Below are positions 1 through 8,075 of a DNA stretch of 64,000 nt, piece by piece. The notes beneath the pieces are model-generated. The model was not told the DNA's origin and made no database searches. It saw nothing but the letters and a program-made list of their open reading frames with translations. This stretch comes from Alligator mississippiensis (lineage: Eukaryota > Chordata > Crocodylia > Alligatoridae): positions 148,023,433 to 148,087,432 of the forward strand of contig NC_081824.1 of the NCBI RefSeq assembly GCF_030867095.1. The letters are read 5' to 3'. Every line of letters starts with the position of its first letter. Positions within the stretch are counted from its first letter, which is position 1. The translations under genes and the position numbers were made by a program.

Positions 1-1949
1 AATAGGGTAAATATCAGACACAAATATGCAGGCTGCACTAAGCAATAAAAAATGAAAGAAAAAAACAAAAGAAATTACTCTTGTATCAAGTTATTCTATA
101 ACTTACTTGTTCCTTAAGTAAGCTTTCTTGTTGAAGTTTCACAGGGAACAGTTATAAGCTTGGATGGAAAGTGAGGAACAGTCAAGACATACTTATAAGT
201 TCTTCTATTTTCAAAGCCAAAAATGTTTTTAAAGCCTTACAAACAATAAAATATACACATACATTACTCCATTTCTTTCCCACTATCAGGAATATTTGAA
301 AGCAAACCTCTGGAGATGAGCATGCATATAAGTACCACAAAAGTTTGAAAGCTGTGCATCAGGAAATATCAAAAGCAGTTCTTAAAATGGAATGGGTATT
401 TCGATCTTAATTATGAAATAAGGTAGGATATTTGAGAAATGAAAAAGCAGAAACGAGTCTTTTATTACTGCAACTGAAATGCAGTGAATGAGATGAAAAA
501 TGGAAAAATCTAGAACTCTTGGTTCAGAGATGATACCTTGATGAATAAGATGAGGTATTTTCCAGTCAATTGGAGAAGATAAGTATTTAATGCTCAACAA
601 GCAATAAAAGGACAGGCTCCTGAAATTGATACTTCTTGCAATATATAGCTAATAAAGACAGGCTGGGGTATGAAAAAGCAGCCACAGCAGCTGCCTGGTG
701 TATACAGCAACGAATTCCAGGTTTAGATTGGTGATAAAAGCGGAGTGCTTCCCAGTCTCATACCAGGGACTGAAATACAGACTGAACTGCATTTTGAAGC
801 ATGTGAAACCTATGTAATGAGACAGGACTCCTCTGCGGAGTAGCAGTGATTTTGGTGCAAAACTGTGGAGTCTGCCGATATTGGAAAGAAACCCCAAACT
901 AGGCACACGTCCAGCACTCACCGTCTTTGGAATCTGCTCCGAGAAAACTCACCACTTTGCTACTGGACCACCAAACTAGGAAGAAAGGAAATTCCTTGTT
1001 CTTGGTTATGATAGTGGCATAAAGAGTAAAATAAAAAAGAAAACACTACTGGTGGATTTGACAAAATGAAAGATACAAGATGTGGGACCATGATTAGCTA
1101 TACTACACAAGCTAGCAATCCTAAATATAAATTCTCCATGCTCTGTCAATCTCTGTCTCCCTCTCTCCCTTCTTTCACTGCCCTTCCTCTCCCTTCCTCC
1201 AACCCAACTTTATTAAAAAAAGAAAAAAAAGCTTGCTGGAATGGCAAAGTGATTGACTTTCACTAGACCTGCCTTACTTTTCAGTATGTCAAGCCTAACC
1301 AATCAAAAAGTCTTAGAGTTGAAATGGATGTCCTTTAAGAAACAGTAAGACAAGATTAACTTTATTCTGTTTTTAAAAAAAAGTATCTCAATTAATGTAC
1401 CATAACTGCTACATTTTCCCCATGTATTCTGTTGCTATGTTCATACAAATGAAGATCAGATAGAAGTGAAATGCACTGAGCACACCAGAACAGTGAAGTA
1501 AAACAGAAAAACTCTTTTAGTTACTCCTCATAATGTTCTGTAAAACAAATTTCAGAAATAGGTGTATTTTATAAGTTGCCAGTGTCCCACCCAGTAAGAG
1601 AGATAGGAAACCATTATCATTAAGGAACTCCTTAGAAAACTAATGCAGACATTATATTCAAAGCTTTAAATAAACTAACAAAATCTCACAACAACTACAA
1701 TATGAACTATATTAGAGAAGCCTGAACTGGACTTGAAACTAACAGCATCTCGCACCCATTTCTGAAAGAAATCTCATCCTTAGAGAAACTGTTTAGTGCA
1801 CAGATTGCCACAACAATCTTGATGGCATTAGCCTGCCTCTCCTCTAAATAATTTTATAGGAAGAGTTAGCTTACCATTAGCCTGTCACATGCACTGTGTC
1901 ACAATCTTGAAACTGGTCAGTGTATGCGATTAGATCATTAAATCTTTTT
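1..1949. other. AT-rich intron sequence (ARV1 intron 1)
   Basis: No coding exon, RNA gene or clear repeat is seen here. A pyrimidine-rich patch (CT repeats) lies at about 1141-1206 and short A/T runs are scattered. The short open frames have no family likeness. Confidence 0.5.
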
Positions 1950-2134
1950 TGCCAGGTAGGTTACAGTTCCTGCCGCTACACGCACCCTGGTGGAGGTCCG
2001 GGGGGCAAGTGCCCCCCAGATCTGTGCACGGGGTGGAGACAGCTGCTGCTGCAGGCTGGACTCTGCACCCTGTTGCCCCAAGAGCTGCACGACACCATGT
2101 GCCTGCTGCAGCCGGGCAGGTAGGGGACAGACAT

Positions 2135-2151
2135 ACACACACACACACACA
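2135..2151. repeat. (AC)n microsatellite
   Basis: About eight AC units in the ARV1 intron, just left of the GC-rich foldback repeat. Confidence 0.8.
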
Positions 2152-2253
2152 AAGACAGGCACAGACACACAAGATGCAAAAAAACAGACAGATGCCCCCC
2201 CCTCACCCCACCCCCAGCAGGTAAAATGGAGAAGTGGGGGTGGGCAAATGTGT

Positions 2254-2690
2254 CTCTGTGCCCGTTCCCAGAAGCAGCGCTGAGGGGAGGTGGGGGGCAC
2301 GGGCAGCGGTGCCCCTCTGTGGGCTGCACACATGCCCCCTGGCCAGCCAGACAGATAGGGAGACTGCAGGACGGGGAGGGGGGGAGCTCGCACATGGCAA
2401 TTGCCACTGCCCCACACCACCACCGTGCCCTGCACTGCTTTCCTGCGGCTGGTCACACATGCGGCTCTATGGGCTGCTGACGCGCCTTGTACCTCATGCG
2501 CTGCCCGTCAGCAGCCTGCAGAGCCACATGTGTGACCAGCTGCGGGAAAAGGGTGTGGGGCAGTGGCGGCTGCCGCGTGTGAGCCCTGCCCGTACCTGGC
2601 CTGCCGGGTGGCGCATGTGTAGCCCACAGAGGGGCAACACTGCACTCGCCCCGCTAGCCCTGCTTCTGGGAGCAGGCACAGAGAGTGAGC
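2254..2690. repeat. Large GC-rich inverted repeat (foldback)
   Basis: The left arm (about 2254-2486) and right arm (about 2504-2690) are imperfect reverse complements centred near 2495. Matching landmarks are GCTGGTCACACATG at 2448 against CATGTGTGACCAGC at 2527-2540, and CCCCTCTGTGGGCT (left) against AGCCCACAGAGGGG (right). The right arm continues into a transposon end at 2870-2913 (GTACCCCTGGGGGTA...GACAACCCCTGG) shared with the small element at 3208-3521, so this looks like an inverted partial copy next to a decayed element. Open frames across it are by-products of GC richness. Confidence 0.7.
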
Positions 2691-3207
2691 TGAGGTGGGG
2701 GGTGGGAAGGCGCCGCAGTGTGCTATGTGGGGCTGGTGGCGCACCCCTCCTCCTCTTCCAGGTAAGAAGTAAAGTATGGGAAGGTGTCGTGGGAGACATT
2801 GCCATGCCCTGAGGCATACTCTGTCCCCATCCACCTGCCCGCCCACACGTACCCCCTACATCCTCTCTAAGTACCCCTGGGGGTATGCATACTCCCAGTT
2901 GACAACCCCTGGCTTGGGGAATAAGGTCCTCAATTGTCCAAATCAGTACAGACAGAAGTCTTCTAATGCTCCTGGTCTTATGTACCTCGAGAGGAACAGA
3001 CAATGACTGAGTGCCATCAAGGACACTCAGGGTAGTTTGGAGAGACCATTCCTGCAAAATCAGCCATTATTTCAGGTACACATGTATATTAGAGGCAAAC
3101 CACGGTATTTAAAAAAATCACAATCCTCCTCTGTAAAAGCACTGCCAGATAACTTGCCAACACCAAACTGATTTGTAGATGTGCACCAACACATAGGTCT
3201 GATATCA

Positions 3208-3521
3208 CAGGAGTTTCAAACTTTTTTAAAGAACTGTACCCCTTCTGGTGGCAGCAGTCAGACACAGAGCAGGGAGGGGTGGGGGGACCTCACACAAGGC
3301 GGCAACATGAGACGGTGGGCAGTGGATGGCGGCTGCCGCAAGAGCTCTGCCACCCCCTGCCTCCAACTGGCTGGATGGCAGCTGTGCAGTCCATAGAGGG
3401 GTGCTGCTCCCCTTGCTCCTGCGAGGCAGCAGCATGGTGTGGTAGGTGGCAGCACTCTGTCCCTGCCCGCACACACGTACCCCCTAGGACCGTTCCGCAC
3501 ACCCCTGGTTGACAACTCCTG
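3208..3521. mobile_element. hAT-like miniature element
   Basis: Its ends are CAGGAGTTTCAAAC and (reverse complement of the right end) CAGGAGTTGTCAACC. The flanking octamers TGATATCA and CAATATTG agree only partly, as expected for an old insertion. The interior is GC-rich and related to the right arm of the 2254-2913 repeat. Confidence 0.55.
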
Positions 3522-3649
3522 CAATATTGGATTGACATCAATATAAAGAAAATTGACTATATCAGAAATCAGCTTTTTTTGCCTGATAATGTGGCCAGTA
3601 AATGTCCCGTGCACGTGCACAGCTGCAACATGCACGTGGTCAGGAGAGC

Positions 3650-4463
3650 AGTGACAGCTTGGAGAGCTGTGTCCAGCTGGTAAGTCTGTTGGGGTGGAAG
3701 GGGAGGGGGAAAGGAAGAGGCATGTGGAAGGCAGAGGCATGTGGAGGGTGGGGGCAGATTGAGGCCCCTGTGGTGAGCGGGGCTGGGGCAGGCACTGGCC
3801 AGCCGAGGCAGGGTGCAGGATGGAGCTGCGGCTCATCTGGGGGCCACAGGGGAGCGGGGGGAAGCTACAGCCACTGTGCACACCCTGGGATGGCATGGGG
3901 GTGTGCATGCTCCCCGGACCTGAACAGGGTGGGGCAGCTGTGGGCTAGGGCTAGTGATGGGCTCTTCCCAGCAGGGGCTGGGCCAAGCTGCACTCAGGGT
4001 GGGTGGCAGGGGGTGGAGGATGCTACAGCAAATTTTGGGGTGGCTGCTGCCCCACTCCCATTGCTGCCGCCACCTGCCCCGAGCAAAGCACAGCTCAACC
4101 CCCACGTCCCCAGCCAAGAAGAGCTCGGCACTTGCCCCAGCCTGTAGCTGCCTGACCCAGGTCTGGGAGGCGCATGCCCCCCCAGGGTGCACACAGGGGA
4201 GCTGACTCCCCCCCAACAACCCCCAGATGAGTCGCGGCTCCGTACCATGCCCTGTGTGGGCAGTGCCTGCCCTGGCCCCTGCCCCACTCCCTCCCTCACG
4301 GGCCTCTATCTGCCCCCCCCTCCCCTTCCACTACAACAGGCTTACCAGCCAGACACTGCTGTTCAAGCTGCCAGGCTGTGTATCAGATCAGTATGAGGAG
4401 ATATGCCTCCTTAGAAATTGGCTATCGGTATCGGCCCAAAAAATCTCTATCAGTGCACCCCTA
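3650..4463. mobile_element. Near-palindromic hAT-like element, left end truncated
   Basis: The two halves are imperfect reverse complements centred near 4030: GTCCAGCTGGTAAG at 3671 faces CTTACCAGCCAGAC at 4341. The right terminus, read on the minus strand, is TAGGGGTGCACTGATAGAG, a hAT-type end. The equivalent left terminus is missing, so the left arm begins about 70 bp in. A relative with the same terminus starts at 21547. Confidence 0.6.
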
Positions 4464-5136
4464 CAGACTTGCCATTGATGTGTAACAGTTTGGCACAGGA
4501 AGCTTCCTGATGACAAAAGAAATCCATGGCTAGGTGGTATGATTTTCCTGGTTTTATGTCCTGGCACAGTAGGGACAAGGAAAGTTACTCACATAGTCAA
4601 ATGAAGGTTTGCTTCCTTGTATAAAATTTCCGGATGATTAGTGGCAATTCCATTAGCACCCTAAAAGTACCAGTCTCTATGAGGGGAATGTGCAGTCATT
4701 GTAATAAAATATTTGCATACTGTCTTTCTGCTATGAATGAGCTCCCAACCAAGAGTCAAACTGAGGCTGAAACATCATAATACCATTTTACAGACTCTCT
4801 GGATCCTGCTGCAAAAACAGCTCATCCATCAGTAGATCCATGCCTTGGTATCAGCCGGCATGGGCAGAAGGAAGAGCCAAAAACATTTTCATTAAGTGTT
4901 TGGGCAGCCTATAATCACTTGCCTAGGGGCTCTGGAAGGAAAGACAAGCTCTCCCACAACACGGCAAACCAATTCTTACAATGGCTCTAGTTAGCGAAGC
5001 ATTAAGAACCCTGAACCGTGGGATGCATCTACTCAAGTTCTAGCGTGAAGCCTGTGCGACTGCCTGCCAAGTACAAGCTATAAGAAATGGCAACTATAGA
5101 CTGTAATGAATTTCAGGTTTCTGGCTACAGTGTTTA

Positions 5137-5747
5137 CTGTATTTTTGCGCATATACCCCGCACATGGGTATAACCCGCGGAAAATTGCATTTTCGAAAAA
5201 TAATCCATGCATAGCCCGCACCCATGTATTCCCCGCACCCCCTTGTATTCCCCACACCCCCCGGGAGAGGGGGCGCCCCTGGGCGAGAAGGAGGGCAAGG
5301 ACTCCAAGCCAAGCGGTGCCTCCCCACTAGGCCCTGGAAGCGTCGCTGGGTGTCCACTACATGCCCTGGCAGGTGGGGGCCGCCACACCCCCTGGCGAGA
5401 AAGAGACGGAGGGCGAGGCCCCGCCGCAGCCCCCCAGCCCGCCTGTGCCTCCGCCCCCCACCCTGGCAGCGCAGCCCGGCCCCCCCAGGCCCAGCGGGGA
5501 GGTGCTGCTGGGCGTCCACTACATGCCCCAGCAGGCGGCGGCCGCGGCCGTGTCCCTGGGTGAGGAGACGGAGGGCGAGGCCCCACCGCGGCCCCCCAGC
5601 CCCGCCCGCACTGCCACCAGGGCCCAGTGGGGAGCCGCCGCTTGGCTTGGAGTCGCCTGCGTAGCCCACACCCTTGCATAGCCTGCACCCATCATTTTTT
5701 TTGGTAAAATCGTGCATAACCCGCAGGATATATGCATGAAACTACAG
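5137..5747. mobile_element. TA-flanked inverted-repeat element with GC-rich core
   Basis: Terminal inverted repeats start CTGTATTTTTGCGCATATA on the left and CTGTAGTTTCATGCATATA on the minus strand at the right, each preceded by TA, as in Tc1/mariner-type insertions. Inside each end the pairing continues through CCGC/ATGCATAGCC-like motifs. The middle is a GC-rich near-tandem segment (CCACTACATGCCC at 5356 and 5517). No transposase is present. Confidence 0.6.
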
Positions 5748-5914
5748 TATTTGGCTCTGGATTTAGTTGGCAAGTGAATTTGGACAGTAATTAAACCAAA
5801 AAAAAAAAGCATGCGCAAATGCCCACTTGAGGCTCTAATGTGGAGGCTCAGAGGCTAGATTGGATAAGCAAAATATGCCACGTACAAGAGCATGGAGGGG
5901 ACTACATGCTAGAG

Positions 5915-6377
5915 CTGGGGTGGGCAAAACGGCAGATCCAGCTGGTGACCAGAGACCATTTCCCAGCAGCTGTTGCCCATGTAGCTGTCTGGTTTCCATG
6001 GAGACTGGCCCTAGCAGTGTTGGCACGGTGCACAGCTGAGCAGGGAGCTGTTCGCGGCCAGGGCTGGGATCTTGCAGCGGTGACAGCATGTTCCGGATCT
6101 GCTGCCTCCTTGTCCCTGCCCAGGGTATGCAGGCAGCAGATCACAGCTCTGCCTCAGCTCCGAACCATGCCATCACTCCCGCAAGCTCTGGAGCTGCTCC
6201 CTGCCCAGCCATGCGCTCTGCCCGCATCTCCAGGAAACCCTGGCCCTGCACTGTCACGTACCACCATTGCTGGGGTCTCCATGGAAATTGGCAGCAGCAA
6301 CACAGACAGGGGCTGCTGGGAAATGGAGTCCACTACAGGCCCAATTCGGCCCATGGGCCAGACTTTGCCTGTGCCTG
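5915..6377. mobile_element. Foldback hAT element with perfect 8-bp TSD
   Basis: It is flanked by the exact duplication TGCTAGAG (5907-5914 and 6378-6385). The ends are CTGGGGTGGGCAAA and, on the minus strand, CAGGCACAGGCAAA. Almost the whole element folds back on itself about a centre near 6140: CCATTTCCCAGCAGC on the left faces GCTGCTGGGAAATGG on the right. Confidence 0.8.
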
Positions 6378-7479
6378 TGCTAGAGGATAGCCATGCCCAT
6401 GCTGGGTGAGAACACCCACACCCCATCTACACTGCACCTCCCCTTGTGCTGCTGCCAGTTCAGCTGCACCAGCAACACTTTCTAGCTCTCCACTTTGTGA
6501 GCGCACAGAGATGAAGTACACTTGTTAAAAGATTGACAAGACAAAAAAAGAACGTAACCCTCACTGGCTATGCACTGAAACACATGCACTTCCAACAAAG
6601 GGTGCAGCAGGTGACCATGGGGATCTGAGCACCCCGGCTTGCCCTTGCCAGCTCACCTGCCTCCCCATGGGACTGGGGCACACGTGATCCAAGTGGTGGT
6701 GACGCCTGCCCGGCAAGGGAAGGCATGACCCAACGTTTTTTATCACCTGGGCGAGCTTCAAGCCTACAGCAGCGGGACGGACCCAGAGGCACAGGGTATG
6801 GCCACCAGGCTGGGCACCAGGGGAAGTGTCCCTAGGCAGGGCCATCCTTTGGGGGGGGGGGGAACGGATGAATCCGGGTAACTGCCCTGGGCTCCATGCT
6901 TGGAGGGGGGGGGAGGGGGAGGGAGCCGTGGAGCCAGAGAGAGGGGCCACAGCAATTGAGTGCCACTGCTGCCAGCTTTGTATCCGGCCACTCGGCAACA
7001 CCCCCCGGGAATCTGCCACTGGCTTATTTGTATTTGGGGTGTGCGGGGGCAGGGCCCTGCAGAGGCTGATTTGCCCCAGGCCCTGCACCCTGCTCGGGTC
7101 ATCTGTCCCTAGGACAGACACATTCCACCTGGAGCAGCTCAAAACGGGACCCAGAAAATCAAGGACTATTTTGAACTGCCCACTGAGAAGTAGGTCAGTG
7201 TTATGGGTGCACGTGGAGGATGGGCAGTCCTCTAAGCACCCAAAATGCACCACTCCGCGCTCCCCCCAGGCACGGGAAGGCGAGGAAGCCCCATGCTGGG
7301 GTTGGAACCCCTGGAGAAGGCGGGAGATGGAACAGCCCCAGCGCTGGGGCGGGCCAGGGCGTGACACACTCCCCCCACCCGCAGAATGGACGCGCCCGGA
7401 CCGGAGAAGTGGGGAACCGAGCCACAGGAGCTTTGCCCCCAGGACCCGCCCCCTTCCCCCAGCCCCGGCCCCGACTCAC
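6378..7479. other. GC-rich ARV1 intron, no exon seen
   Basis: CpG density rises towards the promoter. It contains G runs near 6850 and 6905. The long overlapping open frames on both strands (for example across 6826-7647) have no family likeness and follow from base composition. Confidence 0.5.
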
Positions 7480-7587
7480 GCAAATGCTGAGGCGCAGCAC
7501 CCCGCGCTGATAGTCCCTGTACAGCTCCGGGGCCTCGTCGCTGCACTCTACGCACCGATAACCGCCACAACCGTCGGACCCCGCCAT
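7480..7587 (-). CDS. ARV1: ARV1, coding exon 1 (36 codons; rest of gene outside window)
   Basis: ARV1 is an ER multi-pass membrane protein needed for sterol and sphingolipid homeostasis and GPI-anchor synthesis (family knowledge). The exon reads from ATG at 7587 to a GTGAGT donor just after 7480. It holds YRCVEC at residues 10-15 and then [16 protein letters not shown], matching the ARV1 zinc-ribbon start. The first CxxC is C12/C15; C36 is the last residue of the exon and should pair with a second cysteine in exon 2, so the intron splits the second CxxC. The start has a strong context (A at -3, G at +4); the frame runs upstream to a TTG at 7620 but has no earlier ATG. Only nine residues precede the conserved YRC, fewer than in the human protein as I remember it. 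Searching the minus strand of 1-7479 by eye for the next conserved exon (KPVDKYIEYDP-like) gave nothing, so intron 1 runs off the left edge. Confidence 0.88.
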
Positions 7588-7697
7588 CCTGAGCGCGTGG
7601 CGGCTCCCAGGGCAACGCAAGCCCCTTCTCGCTGGACGGTGGGCTAACTTCCTTGCTCAAAAGGGGGGGGGGGGCTCGTCCCCGGCCGCGGTGTCGC

Positions 7698-7716
7698 CTG
7701 GGAGTCGTAGTTTCCC
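7698..7716 (-). promoter_or_regulatory. ZNF143/THAP11-type (M4) motif, copy 1
   Basis: CTGGGAGTCGTAGTTTCCC; on the minus strand it reads ACTACGACTCCCAG, close to the SBS consensus ACTACAATTCCCAG bound by ZNF143. It is the mirror partner of the copy at 7748-7765. Confidence 0.55.
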
Positions 7717-7747
7717 GGCCGCGCGCACTAGGCGGAGGCTCCTCCTG

Positions 7748-7765
7748 GGGAACTACGCCTCCCAG
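7748..7765 (+). promoter_or_regulatory. ZNF143/THAP11-type (M4) motif, copy 2
   Basis: GGGAACTACGCCTCCCAG matches 11 of 14 core positions of ACTACAATTCCCAG. It faces opposite to copy 1 with 31 bp between them, so each gene has one copy in the equivalent orientation. Confidence 0.55.
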
Positions 7766-7767
7766 GA

Positions 7768-7778
7768 GGGGCGGGGCC
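7768..7778 (+). promoter_or_regulatory. GC box (Sp1-type)
   Basis: GGGGCGGGGCC is an exact GC-box core directly after the second ACTACG motif and 60 bp upstream of the TTC13 start codon. Confidence 0.5.
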
Positions 7779-7817
7779 TCCAGGAGGCGCTCGGCGCAGG
7801 CGCGGGCGGGAGGGGAC

Positions 7818-7827
7818 GCGCATGCGC
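7818..7827. promoter_or_regulatory. NRF1-type palindrome
   Basis: GCGCATGCGC is the perfect core of the NRF1 consensus. It lies 10 bp before the TTC13 start codon and supplies the first of two out-of-frame ATGs (7822, followed by 7828). A weaker GCGCAGGCGC is at 7794-7803. Confidence 0.55.
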
Positions 7828-7837
7828 ATGGGTCAAG

Positions 7838-8075
7838 ATGGCACCTGCCGCCGGTTGCAGTTGCTGCGCCGCGTTGCAGCTGCTGGTGCTGTTGATGTGG
7901 GCGGCGCGCGTGGCGTTTGCGCTGGTGCTGGCGCCCAGCCTCAGCGAGCAGTATCCGGCGCTGGCGCTGCTCAAGCAGGAGCTGCAGAGGCAGCGGCACG
8001 GCCCGGGCCTGGCGGGGGGCTGCGCGCAGCCGGCGCCCGGAGACTGGCGCGAGCCGCACTCGGCCGAGGGTGGCG
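7838..8075 (+). CDS. TTC13: TTC13 exon 1 (residues 1-79)
   Basis: It encodes an alanine/leucine-rich hydrophobic start (LLVLLMWAARVAFALVLAP at about 15-33), then YPALALLKQELQ and GDWREPHSAEGG, which align with the TTC13 N-terminus. The hydrophobic run suggests a signal peptide or membrane anchor. Donor is GTGAGC; it ends one base into codon 80. Strong CpG content continues from the promoter. Confidence 0.9.

Larger units (their letters stand above)
7588..7837. promoter_or_regulatory. Bidirectional ARV1/TTC13 promoter in a CpG island
   Basis: The 250 bp between the two divergent start codons are very GC- and CpG-rich, with no obvious TATA box. The segment contains a 12-G run (7663-7674), two copies of an ACTACG..TCCCAG motif in mirrored orientation, a GC box and an NRF1-like palindrome, the usual equipment of housekeeping head-to-head promoters. 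Transcription start sites cannot be read from sequence, so the 5' UTR boundaries are unknown. Confidence 0.8.

Noticed and set aside
2234..2812. 192-codon open frame on the plus strand, with overlapping frames on both strands
   Set aside because: Lies on a GC-rich inverted repeat. Similar peptides appear on both strands because the DNA is palindromic; no domain or splice context.
5350..5530. Possible CRISPR-like or satellite array
   Set aside because: Only two copies of a CCACTACATGCCC word in a GC-rich transposon core; no regular spacers.
1..7479. Further ARV1 exons
   Set aside because: I looked on the minus strand for the conserved KPVDKYIEYDP, LCIFC and YLRWWQ segments and did not find them.
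6826..7647. 273-codon plus-strand open frame antisense to ARV1 exon 1
   Set aside because: Low-stop GC-rich sequence; the real coding signal here is the short minus-strand ARV1 exon with a proper donor.
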